From Chryseobacterium luquanense (GTDB lineage: Bacteria; Bacteroidota; Bacteroidia; Flavobacteriales; Weeksellaceae): a stretch of DNA of 64,000 nt. The stretch is taken from assembly GCF_026460945.1 (NCBI RefSeq), contig NZ_JAOVZV010000005.1, positions 119,528 through 183,527 of the forward strand, written 5' to 3'. The position numbers and the translations under genes were made by a program. The notes below the pieces were generated by a model. It was not told the DNA's origin. It saw only the letters and a program-made list of their open reading frames with translations, and did not search any database. The first letter of the stretch is position 1. Every line of letters starts with the position of its first letter. Below, piece after piece: positions 28,736-36,938 of the stretch.

Positions 28736-29228
28736 AAATGCCGCCAAAAGATCTTTAATGTTTATTCAAAAAGAAGATTATAATTTTTTGGCATATAGTA
28801 CAATAATTTTATTGAATTCTCTTGAATGTAACTGCGAAACCAAAAGGTTCAAAGACTTTCGAAAGATTGCATACCTAGTTGATTTTGTCAATGAAGGTGG
28901 TAATCCTAGTGAATTTAGCGAACAACAATTAGTAGAAATTTATCAAAAGGCACAAATCAAAAAGAAATTATTACATCACCTGTTGATAGTTCTAAAAAAT
29001 AAAAATTTTATTGATGTTACAATTAACTCATCTTCCAAAACAATAGATTTATGGCTAAATAAAGAGTCAATTCCAAAAGAATTTTTTAATAAAGAAATTT
29101 TTGGAAAGGAAATTGAAAATGTGAAAATGTTAAAAGATAATTATACGGCATCTTTACGACGTCTCACGATTAAAACATTAGTAGAAAAAATTTTTAACAA
29201 TAATAATATTTTGACATGGGAAGTTTGA
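28725..29228 (+). CDS. Small middle component of the defence operon
   Basis: About 168 residues, starting at ATG 28725 or 28728 inside the end of the protease gene. It is a helical, probably winged-helix-like protein (FRKIAYLVDFVNEGG, KKKLLHHLLIVLKNKNFIDVTI). No enzyme motif is seen. Its size and place, between an effector and an ABC ATPase with overlaps on both sides, match the middle component of ABC three-component systems. The family assignment needs a profile search. Confidence 0.75.
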   Translation: MMNRNAAKRSLMFIQKEDYNFLAYSTIILLNSLECNCETKRFKDFRKIAYLVDFVNEGGNPSEFSEQQLVEIYQKAQIKKKLLHHLLIVLKNKNFIDVTINSSSKTIDLWLNKESIPKEFFNKEIFGKEIENVKMLKDNYTASLRRLTIKTLVEKIFNNNNILTWEV

Positions 29229-31120
29229 TTGTAAAAAAAGTTATATACTCTGGAGATAATTTTTTTTATGAGTCTCCAGAATTAAAAACTGGCATTAATG
29301 TAATTGTTGGTGATAATGGATCAGGAAAAAGTACATTTAGTTATTTTATAGAATATGGATTAGGAGGTAAAGTTAAATCATTTAATGATGATGATGATGA
29401 TGCAAAATATTTTTTGATTTTAGAAGATACCAATAATTATATACAGTTAGATATATTGATTGATAATAAACCTTATTCACTTAAAAGGTTCATCAATCAA
29501 TCAGATGTATTTGTAGATGATTATGTATCAATTGAAACTTACCCCATAGTAAGATACTCCCGAAACTTTATTTTTTCAGATTGGCTTTTAGAGAAACTTA
29601 AAATACCTGTTTTTGAGATGTATCTAGGGGCTTCACATTGGTATTTTAACTTCTCAGACTTATTTAGACTTTTGAATTATGATCAAAATACAGAACCTCG
29701 CAAAATCTATAAATCTCCAGTAGCAGAAAACTTTATTGCAGACTCTATTCTAATAAGAAAGTCAATATTTGAAATTCTATTGGGCATGTCTTCGGTAGAA
29801 TATTTTAAACATTTAGAATCCCTTAAAGCATTATCCAAAGCGCGAGATACAGCCAAAGCAATATATGAAAGTTTTAAATCAACTGCTGGTAATTTATTCG
29901 ATGTTACTTTTTTAACACAGAAAAAAAATTCTCTTGTAAAAAACCTTCATGAACATGAGTCTCAACGTAATAATTATTTAAAGAAAAATACAACTGTTGA
30001 TGACAAAATAGGTGAATTAGCAAATATTCAAAGTGCTCTGACGAATCTTGAAGTCAACTCTTCAAAAAATAGAGTCAAGTTAATTTCTTTGAAAAATGAG
30101 CAAAATAATATCGAAGAACTTTATAGAAAATTAGAAGAAGAGATTCAACAAATAAAGAAGATCATTTTTACGCATGATAAACTGGATTTATTTGCGATGG
30201 AAGTATGTCCATTTTGTTTAAATAAAAAAGATGTTGAAGAAGGATTTTGTATATGTGGTTCTAAATTCAATATTGACGATTATGAAAAATTTGTGTATAA
30301 CTCAAGTGAATACACAGATATTTTGCAGAGGAAGCAAAAAAGCATTAATGCAATTCTTATTGCTAAGCATCAATATCAACTTGACATTGATATACTAACT
30401 GCTGAACTTGAAATAGATGCTAGACATATAGTCGAAAATACTGAAAAACTAAAAAAAATTATAGCAACCGCCGAATATGCGGGTAATAATTTAATAATTG
30501 ATGATTTAAATGATAAGATAATCAAAATTAAAGAAGAACTTTTTAAGATTGATAGTGACGTAAAAAACAGTTTAAAATTTCAAATGCTAAAGGAGGATTT
30601 TGATAAGAAAGTCAAGAATTTAGGTATAGCACAAGTAAATTTCAATAAGGCAAAAGTGGCATTTGAAAAGAATAATTTAGATACAATTGAATCTTTTAAC
30701 AAGGTTTATAGTAAATTACTTGCCAGATCATCATATGAAAGTAAAGTTGCATATATAGATGATGATTATATGCCGTATATAGATAATCTTGCATATAAAG
30801 CAAATAGTACTGATGTACCAAAAAGATTGATGTATTATTTTACGATTCTCAATTTAGCTTTAAATCTTCCTTCAGTAAAACATCCAAGATTTTTACTTAT
30901 TGACACACCTGAAAATTCTGGTATAGATATCGACCATTTAAAACGTAATCTAGAATTATTAGAATATGCAATAACTTTGGGAAGTGATGAAACGACGATT
31001 CAGAGAGAATATCAAGTAATTCTAACTACTGGTTACGGGAAACTTCCCGAGAGCTTCAATCAATATATTGTAGAGAAGTTTTCTAAATCATCTAACAATT
31101 TTATTCTCAAACCAAGATAA
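29216..31120 (+). CDS. SMC/Rad50-like ABC ATPase of the defence operon
   Basis: A 634-residue ATPase. Walker A is GDNGSGKST (residues 32-40). A coiled coil runs through about 200-500 and is interrupted by a Cys cluster CPFC...CIC (about 331-347), reminiscent of a zinc hook. Walker B is RFLLIDTP (Asp563). The canonical LSSGE signature is not obvious; SYESKVAYIDDDYMP to TDVPKRLMYY takes its place. It overlaps the middle gene by 13 bases. In ABC three-component systems such an ATPase senses invading nucleic acid or its processing and licenses the effector; here that role is inferred. Confidence 0.85.
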   Translation: MGSLIVKKVIYSGDNFFYESPELKTGINVIVGDNGSGKSTFSYFIEYGLGGKVKSFNDDDDDAKYFLILEDTNNYIQLDILIDNKPYSLKRFINQSDVFVDDYVSIETYPIVRYSRNFIFSDWLLEKLKIPVFEMYLGASHWYFNFSDLFRLLNYDQNTEPRKIYKSPVAENFIADSILIRKSIFEILLGMSSVEYFKHLESLKALSKARDTAKAIYESFKSTAGNLFDVTFLTQKKNSLVKNLHEHESQRNNYLKKNTTVDDKIGELANIQSALTNLEVNSSKNRVKLISLKNEQNNIEELYRKLEEEIQQIKKIIFTHDKLDLFAMEVCPFCLNKKDVEEGFCICGSKFNIDDYEKFVYNSSEYTDILQRKQKSINAILIAKHQYQLDIDILTAELEIDARHIVENTEKLKKIIATAEYAGNNLIIDDLNDKIIKIKEELFKIDSDVKNSLKFQMLKEDFDKKVKNLGIAQVNFNKAKVAFEKNNLDTIESFNKVYSKLLARSSYESKVAYIDDDYMPYIDNLAYKANSTDVPKRLMYYFTILNLALNLPSVKHPRFLLIDTPENSGIDIDHLKRNLELLEYAITLGSDETTIQREYQVILTTGYGKLPESFNQYIVEKFSKSSNNFILKPR

Positions 31121-31200
31121 ACTTCTGCACAGAGATTTAATATTTATTGGTGTAAATACAACAGAATTTTACACATAAGAAAAAACCTAACTTTAAAATT

Positions 31201-32052
31201 ATGAAACCAAAAATATTTCTTTCACATTCTAAAAAAGATAAAGTTATAATTGAGCAAATTGCAAACGATTTAAGAAAATGCGGTATCGAAGTATGGTATG
31301 ATGAATGGGAGATACCTGTAGGAGAATCAATTAGAAAGAAAATATTTGATGATGGAATTCCTAATTGTGATGTTTTTTTCATCTATTTAACTAAAAATTC
31401 TTTAGAATCATATTGGGTACAGAAAGAATTGGATTCTGCAATCTTTCGAGAAGCTGAAGAAAAAAATAATATATTAACAATTTTCGTTGATCAAGATTTA
31501 ACACGAGACAGCATATCATATGATTTGAAGTCACTAAGCATACCCATTTTTAATAAAGATGAATATGTAATTCCCTTTGCAAAACTCGCATCTAAAGCTT
31601 GGCAGTCACATGGTAAGAAAGTTGCCAACAATAATCTTATTAAGATTCAAAAAGAGAAATTTGATTTGGAGCAAGAGAAATTTGAACTTGAGAAGAACAT
31701 TTTTCACATTAATAAGTTGGGACTGATAGATTTAAATAAAATTGAAACACTTTTAAAAGCTAATTTCACACAGATGAGAAATGGAATAACTGTTTCTTTT
31801 TTTGAGGCATTCACACAATTAAAATATAAACTCGCCATCGGTTCAACCATGGCTCATTTAGAACATATCTTAGACAAGACTGTTACGGTAGATATTGATA
31901 CACCTTGGGGGGCATCAATTGATTATAGTTTGGATGTATTGATTGGTGAATTGATTCTTCAAGGTATGGTAAAAGCTGTTCTGCCATCAAGCGAAAATGG
32001 TGAATATTATATTTTAACTGACACAGGTATAAATTTTGTTAAACGGCTGTAA
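31201..32052 (+). CDS. TIR-domain protein with C-terminal sensor-like domain
   Basis: A 283-residue protein. The TIR domain covers about 3-135, with box 1 IFLSHSKKDK, then GIEVWYDEWEIPVGES, and the catalytic Glu77 in SYWVQKELDSAI, so NAD-cleaving or cyclising activity is possible. A charged coiled coil follows at about 150-175 (EKFDLEQEKFELEKNIF), then a C-terminal domain of unknown type (about 180-283). No Thoeris ThsA gene is adjacent. It may act alone, as other single-gene TIR defence proteins do. It lies 80 bases after the ABC ATPase gene, in the same direction but outside the overlapping operon. Confidence 0.85.
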   Translation: MKPKIFLSHSKKDKVIIEQIANDLRKCGIEVWYDEWEIPVGESIRKKIFDDGIPNCDVFFIYLTKNSLESYWVQKELDSAIFREAEEKNNILTIFVDQDLTRDSISYDLKSLSIPIFNKDEYVIPFAKLASKAWQSHGKKVANNNLIKIQKEKFDLEQEKFELEKNIFHINKLGLIDLNKIETLLKANFTQMRNGITVSFFEAFTQLKYKLAIGSTMAHLEHILDKTVTVDIDTPWGASIDYSLDVLIGELILQGMVKAVLPSSENGEYYILTDTGINFVKRL

Positions 32053-32210
32053 TTTTAATTACTGTGAAGATGTAATTATAATAACTTTTGATCTAAAGAG
32101 CAATGAGTCTGAACAATAATCGAATTGTTGTTGTACTACTGAAAAGTTTTTGTCTTTAAATCAGTATACGGTAGACAAAATTTTGTTTTTAAAAAATCAG
32201 AAAATTAAAA

Positions 32211-33371
32211 ATGATCGGTGTAATATTACTTCTAATTATTGTATTTTTCTTCATTATTTCATTTCTATACAACTGGAGTGGATATATTTTTATTAAAAAG
32301 TATAAACCAATTGATAATGAATATAATACAAATTTATCACAGAATAGTATTTTCTTGTTATTACTAGCAATACTTTTACTAATATCAGCATTTATAGCAG
32401 TTGTAATATTTTCTCAAGAGTGGGTATATAAAAAGTTTGTATCCGAAAAAACCGGTTTCATTGGTGACACTATTGGAGGAATTACTAATCCATTTATTAA
32501 TTCAGCCGCTGTAATAGTTACCGGATTAGCATTTTACATGCAATATAAAGCAAATAAATTACAGATACATATATTTAAGGAACAGATTAATGAAGCAAAA
32601 AATCAATTTACTGTAGATCAATCGACTCAAAGAACGAAAAATAAAATTGAACAAATTGAAACTCGATTTTATGAAATGCTAAAGTTACATAAATCTAATA
32701 TAAATGAATTATATTACCATGGTTATAATAAGGAGTCCACTGGACGTAAAGTTTTTGAAGATTATTGCAATGAGATAAAATCAATTTATAGTGTGGTTTC
32801 TCTTCACTCAATTTATACAAGTGATTTAAATGAGAAAGAAAAACTTTTGATTACGTACAAAATCTTCTTCTATGGGTTAGAAAACGAACTAAATAAACTT
32901 TTTACTAAAGTATTGCTAACAAAATCTTTTACCGACGACTTATCAAAATATATTTATAGAGACATTAATACAAAATTAAGTTCGAATGGTAGATCTTTTG
33001 GAATTGGACACGCTTCTGAAATATCACATATTTACCGACATTTATTTTTAACAGTAAAATTTATTGCTTCGCAGCCCGAATCTTTAATTTCTTATGAACA
33101 AAAAAGAAGCTATTTAAGAATTTTAAGAGCGCAGTTGTCAAACCATGAACAAGCAATGCTTTTTTATAATTGGTATTCAGGGTTTGGTGATAAGTGGGAA
33201 CAGAATTGTGATTCTGGAAATAGATTTCTTACCGATTTTAGAATGATCCACAATCTGTATAATGAACTTCTCCATCACGAATTTAAACTCGAACAAATTT
33301 TTGACCTTAATGAAAAAATTAAAACAGAAGAAGATAGAGAAGACGATTATCTTTTTGAATTTCAAACATAG
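32211..33371 (+). CDS. Membrane abortive-infection protein (putAbiC-like)
   Basis: A 386-residue protein with hydrophobic helices at about 1-20, 46-72 and 95-112, then a soluble domain with coiled start (IEQIETRFYEMLKLHKSNINEL) and a conserved C-terminal half (EISHIYRHLFLTVKFIAS, RAQLSNHEQAMLFYNW). This is the pattern of the putative phage abortive infection family. It is the last gene of the island before attR. A fragment of a diverged relative lies at 22425-22755. The mechanism is unknown in this family; a membrane-damaging response is a guess. Confidence 0.85.
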   Translation: MIGVILLLIIVFFFIISFLYNWSGYIFIKKYKPIDNEYNTNLSQNSIFLLLLAILLLISAFIAVVIFSQEWVYKKFVSEKTGFIGDTIGGITNPFINSAAVIVTGLAFYMQYKANKLQIHIFKEQINEAKNQFTVDQSTQRTKNKIEQIETRFYEMLKLHKSNINELYYHGYNKESTGRKVFEDYCNEIKSIYSVVSLHSIYTSDLNEKEKLLITYKIFFYGLENELNKLFTKVLLTKSFTDDLSKYIYRDINTKLSSNGRSFGIGHASEISHIYRHLFLTVKFIASQPESLISYEQKRSYLRILRAQLSNHEQAMLFYNWYSGFGDKWEQNCDSGNRFLTDFRMIHNLYNELLHHEFKLEQIFDLNEKIKTEEDREDDYLFEFQT

Positions 33372-33669
33372 AAATAAGCGGTCTTAATTTACTGTATCTT
33401 TAGTCAACTTGAAAATTTTAACAATTGTTACAAACAAGTTTTAAGACGTCATTAGAGAGGGTTTCTTATTTTCAAACACAATATGTTTACTAAATATTTA
33501 CATTGATAAAACAAAATCCATTGATAATTGCCAAGAGATAAAACATATGCTATTTCAAAAAGAGATTTAGAATGAGACGAATTTTGTGTTTTCAACGTTT
33601 ATATTAGGCTGAATGATGGATCTCTTTTAATTTATTTTATTTGACTATTTTTTACATTATAAAAAATAT

Positions 33670-33677
33670 TACCTTTG
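33670..33677 (+). promoter_or_regulatory. Outward-reading -7 element near attR
   Basis: TACCTTTG fits TAnnTTTG exactly. The nearest good TTG (33641-33643) is 26 bases upstream, longer than usual. Downstream there is only a three-codon frame before attR. Confidence 0.35.
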
Positions 33678-33733
33678 CACCACCCTAGACGGGAGATTTC
33701 TAGTTCTTACAATTTAATCATGAAAAATTAAAG

Positions 33734-33756
33734 TTTTGTCTCTGATTTGTCCCTGA
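33734..33756 (+). repeat. Island-end direct repeat, right copy
   Basis: Partner of 7056-7078, with 21 of 23 bases identical and the same orientation, 45 bases inside attR. Confidence 0.55.
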
Positions 33757-33801
33757 CGTTTCAAACAATGCTTTATTCATGGTCTTTTAGAGATAGAATT
33801 A

Positions 33802-33819
33802 GATTCTCCTATAGACTAC
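33802..33819 (+). repeat. Right attachment repeat (attR)
   Basis: gattctcctatagactac, identical to 6926-6943. The sequence left of it no longer resembles a tRNA, so this is the duplicated 3' end, and the sequence right of it is the original chromosome. Confidence 0.88.
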
Positions 33820-33855
33820 AACAAAAAGTTCTCTTTTCAGAGAACTTTTTGTTGT
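33818..33855. terminator. Original terminator of tRNA-Glu, displaced by the island
   Basis: A 16-bp stem, ACAACAAAAAGTTCTC pairing with GAGAACTTTTTGTTGT, begins at the last bases of attR. Before insertion it would have followed the tRNA directly. Its A/T-rich outer arms let it work from both sides, including for the leftward gene ending at 33905. Confidence 0.75.
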
Positions 33856-33904
33856 CTATAAGGTCATTTAATGATCAAAAAAATCATTATCAATCTTTTT
33901 TAAA

Positions 33905-34231
33905 CTACAATTTCTTATAAACTTTGTGAAGTTTAAATTTATTGGCTCTGTTTTTCCTGTAAACATTAAATTTTTGAGTATTCGCTTCTTTAGAAATAGA
34001 ATCTCCAACCTTAATATCTAATGGTAAAATTCCCGTTGAATCAATCCTTAATCCATTTTTTAAATAAAACTCAGTGGTTCTTAATTGCCAATTACTTCTT
34101 TTCACAACTTTGGAGTTTACTTTTTCAATATAAAATCTGTTGTTAGGATGATTATTATAAACTAAAAATACGACAACAACTATTACAACTATAACGATTG
34201 GCAAAAATTTAATATACTTTCTCTTCATCAT
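33905..34231 (-). CDS. Small single-pass membrane protein of unknown function
   Basis: A 108-residue protein: basic N-terminus, one strong helix at about 9-26 (LPIVIVVIVVVVFLVY), then a small basic periplasmic domain (STGILPLDIKVGDSISKEANT). No family recognised, though membrane-anchored small proteins of this shape are common in Chryseobacterium. It is the first chromosomal gene right of the island. Confidence 0.75.
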   Translation of the reverse strand: MMKRKYIKFLPIVIVVIVVVVFLVYNNHPNNRFYIEKVNSKVVKRSNWQLRTTEFYLKNGLRIDSTGILPLDIKVGDSISKEANTQKFNVYRKNRANKFKLHKVYKKL

Positions 34232-34413
34232 AATTTAAAATTAATTTCATTTAGAATACCTAATAGTCATTTTTTTCATCACTAGTAGATTTTCTTATAA
34301 ACTCTCCAAAACTACTCATTTTTCAAAACAAAAATTAACTTCAGCCTCCCTGAAAAAATATTCCCTAAATTTGTGGCTTCTATTATTTCAACCCACTCTC
34401 AAAATTTAAGCAG

Positions 34414-36258
34414 GTGAAAATTCATAATAAAAGAAAGTTTCTAAGCTTTTTAAAATTTAAAAGAGACTTTCAAAAGTATGGACTCGAAAAAGCCCGAAGC
34501 TACGAACTCATACTTCATTGGCTAAACACCAGACTGAGCCGAAATCAATTTCTTGTACTTTCGGGAATTCTTGTGGGTTGTACTGCAGGTTTGGCAGGAG
34601 TTGTTTTAAAAACTCTGGTTCACAGCATTCATAATTTTATCACGACAAAAGTTCATTTTGAATATCAGATTTTATTCTACATTATATTTCCTTTTTTAGG
34701 AATTGTTCTTACAACGCTTGTTGTTTTAAGTATATTCAAAGGGCAAGACAGAAAAGGGATTGGTGCTATTTTATATGAAATTGCCCAGAATTCAAGCATA
34801 GTTTCTTCAGTGAAAATGTATTCTCAGATTATCCAAAGTGCAATTACCGTTAGTTTGGGTGGTTCTGCAGGTCTTGAAAGTCCCATTGCCGTTACGGGAG
34901 CAGCAATTGGCTCTAATTATGCACAAACCTATCGTTTAACTTATAAAGAAAGAACCCTTTTATTGGCTGCAGGAGCAACTGCAGGAATTGCTTCAGCATT
35001 CAACGCTCCAATTGCAGGAATTATGTTCGCTTTTGAAATCTTATTAACCGGAGTGGTTTTTACAGATTTTATTCCCTTAGTTGTAGCTGCGGTTTGTGGA
35101 AGTCTTCTTTCGAGAATTTTACTTCAGGAAGATGTGCTTTTCAGATTTTATACAAGGGAAGCTTTTAATTATTTAAACGTTCCTTATTATTTGATTTTAG
35201 GAATTTTCAGCGGATTGTATGCAAGATATTTTGTTGTGATATCACAAAAAGTGGAGCATTTCATAAAGAATTTAAAGTTTTCACGCCTTAGAAAAGCAAT
35301 GTTTGGCGGAGCAGTTTTATCGTTGCTTTGTGTGCTTTTCCCACCATTATTCGGGGAAGGTTATGATACAGTGAAAGCTTTCACCAACGGAAACACACAT
35401 TTTATAATAGAAAACAGCTTGTTCAGATATTTTGAGATTAAAAATTTCACCATTATTATTTTCTTGGTTCTTGTTCTTTTATTGAAAGCATTTGCAACCT
35501 CTTTTACCATTTTTAGTGGCGGAAACGGAGGTAATTTTGCACCTTCCCTTTTTGCAGGAGGTACAGTTGGATATTTATTTGCGATTATTTGTCAACAATT
35601 GGGTTTTGAAAATGTTCCGGTTACCAATCTTGTTTTGGTCGGAATGGCAGGAACGATGAGCGGAGTAATGTATGCTCCTTTAACTGCGATTTTTCTGATT
35701 GCAGAATCAAGTTTTGGGTATGATTTATTTATTCCTTTGATGATTGTTTCGATTATTTCTTATTTAATTGCCAAATGGTTCTCTCCTATTTCTCCCGAGC
35801 TAAAATCATTGGCAGATCAGGGAAAAATTTTCACGAATAAGCATGACGAAAATTTATTGTTTTCACTAAAAACCGAAGATTTCATCGACCGGTATTCTCA
35901 GACAATTTCCGTTAATGCACCTGTTACAGAACTTTTTGATTTGGTAAAAAACGGAAGTAAAAACATTTTTGCTGTCGTAAATGATGACAAAACACTAAAA
36001 GGAGTTTTAACATTAGATGATATTCGACCTTATTTATTTTCAAATGATGAAGTTTCGGCAACTCTGATTCAAATGATGAAAACCCCGGTTGCAATTATTC
36101 ATCCCGAAGATCAGCCTTTGGAAATTCTTAAAACTTTTGACGATACCGGAGTCTGGAATTTACCTGTTGTAGATGAGAAAAATCAATTCATCGGTTTTAT
36201 ATCAAAATCAACAATTTTGATGAGTTACAGACAGCTTTTGAAAGATTATTCCAACTAA
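34414..36258 (+). CDS. ClC family chloride channel/transporter with CBS domains
   Basis: A 614-residue membrane protein, starting with GTG. About ten transmembrane segments lie in residues 40-450. The ClC selectivity motifs are seen: GGSAGLESPIA with the gating Glu155, GIASAFNAPIAGI and GGNGGNFAPSLFAGG. Two CBS domains occupy about 480-610 (VFAVVNDDKTLKGVLTLDDI and GVWNLPVVDEKNQFIGFIS) and would bind adenine nucleotides to regulate transport. Whether it is a channel or a chloride/proton exchanger cannot be told. It is a monocistronic gene by spacing. Confidence 0.93.
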   Translation: MKIHNKRKFLSFLKFKRDFQKYGLEKARSYELILHWLNTRLSRNQFLVLSGILVGCTAGLAGVVLKTLVHSIHNFITTKVHFEYQILFYIIFPFLGIVLTTLVVLSIFKGQDRKGIGAILYEIAQNSSIVSSVKMYSQIIQSAITVSLGGSAGLESPIAVTGAAIGSNYAQTYRLTYKERTLLLAAGATAGIASAFNAPIAGIMFAFEILLTGVVFTDFIPLVVAAVCGSLLSRILLQEDVLFRFYTREAFNYLNVPYYLILGIFSGLYARYFVVISQKVEHFIKNLKFSRLRKAMFGGAVLSLLCVLFPPLFGEGYDTVKAFTNGNTHFIIENSLFRYFEIKNFTIIIFLVLVLLLKAFATSFTIFSGGNGGNFAPSLFAGGTVGYLFAIICQQLGFENVPVTNLVLVGMAGTMSGVMYAPLTAIFLIAESSFGYDLFIPLMIVSIISYLIAKWFSPISPELKSLADQGKIFTNKHDENLLFSLKTEDFIDRYSQTISVNAPVTELFDLVKNGSKNIFAVVNDDKTLKGVLTLDDIRPYLFSNDEVSATLIQMMKTPVAIIHPEDQPLEILKTFDDTGVWNLPVVDEKNQFIGFISKSTILMSYRQLLKDYSN

Positions 36259-36368
36259 AATTTGATTCCATTTTTAGCTTTAATTAAATATTTAAGACTT
36301 CTTTTCTTGGTTAAAAAATAGTTTTTATCGGTAAGTTTTCCTTATATTTAGGGAACAACTTATTTTTT

Positions 36369-36932
36369 ATGAAAAATTTTATACTCGCCATTTTCCTCTT
36401 ATTATTTCTCGTTAACTGCGACAACAAAGACAAAGCAAACGATTTGAAATTGAGAGAAAAACAATTATTAGATAAAGAAAAATCTTTCGCAGTAAAAGAA
36501 GCAGAGTACAATTCACTCATAAAAATGAGAGATAGTATCTTTGCTTTACAACACTCAGATTCCATAAAAATAGTGAAATGGCCAGATGAAATTACCGGGT
36601 CATGGATTGGAAAAGTAATCTGTACAGAATCCAACTGCAGTGATTATGTAGTGGGAGATCAACGAACCGATACTTGGGAATTCGACAGTGATTCACAGCA
36701 ATTATTCTCCAAAATTATCAATAACAATAATTTAGTACGATTATACTCCGGAAAGTTTGAAAACAACGAAATCAAACTTAATTTTAAAACAGATTCCACT
36801 GCAAAAAAACAGGTAGACATGAACGTTCTCCTGAATGATATTTCAGACTCTAAAATGAAAGGCATTAGAACCATTGCGGTTGACAACTGCATGGCGAAAT
36901 TTTCTGTAGAATTGGTACGTTCCAAAAAATAG
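36369..36932 (+). CDS. Lipoprotein of unknown function
   Basis: A 187-residue protein with a lipoprotein signal (FILAIFLLLFLVNC, Cys18). A charged coiled coil follows (LREKQLLDKEKSFAVKEAEYN), and then a beta-rich domain (DEITGSWIGKVICTESNC, TWEFDSDSQQLFSKI). Two further Cys may form a disulfide. No family recognised. It ends six bases before the antiporter gene and is probably co-transcribed with it. Confidence 0.78.
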   Translation: MKNFILAIFLLLFLVNCDNKDKANDLKLREKQLLDKEKSFAVKEAEYNSLIKMRDSIFALQHSDSIKIVKWPDEITGSWIGKVICTESNCSDYVVGDQRTDTWEFDSDSQQLFSKIINNNNLVRLYSGKFENNEIKLNFKTDSTAKKQVDMNVLLNDISDSKMKGIRTIAVDNCMAKFSVELVRSKK

Positions 36933-36938
36933 ACACAA

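Larger units (their letters stand above)
33372..33801. other. Gene-free right end of the island
   Basis: No supported reading frame. It contains a TACCTTTG -7-like element at 33670-33677 reading outward, and the second copy of the 23-base end repeat at 33734-33756. Once the island is circular, this segment would lie directly upstream of the integrase gene. Confidence 0.55.
6926..33819. mobile_element. Integrated genomic island in tRNA-Glu
   Basis: The element is bounded by an 18-bp direct repeat derived from the tRNA-Glu 3' end. A tyrosine recombinase gene lies within 200 bases of the left boundary, followed by an excisionase-like HTH gene and a Rep-like gene. The cargo is an RHS toxin operon, orphan genes, broken SOS polymerase genes and a defence block. 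I see no conjugation genes, relaxase, phage structural genes or transposase, so it fits a genomic island or a non-autonomous integrative element rather than a complete ICE or prophage. Confidence 0.88.

Noticed and set aside
26539..31120. Known restriction, BREX, DISARM, Wadjet or retron locus
   Set aside because: No methyltransferase, helicase, PglZ, reverse transcriptase or JetABCD-like set is seen; the ATPase with MBL and trypsin partners does not fit these.
31201..33371. Classical Thoeris system
   Set aside because: A TIR protein is present, but no ThsA with SIR2 or macro/SLOG domains is nearby.
6926..33819. Complete prophage or ICE
   Set aside because: No capsid, terminase, tail, relaxase or conjugation genes are visible among the island genes.
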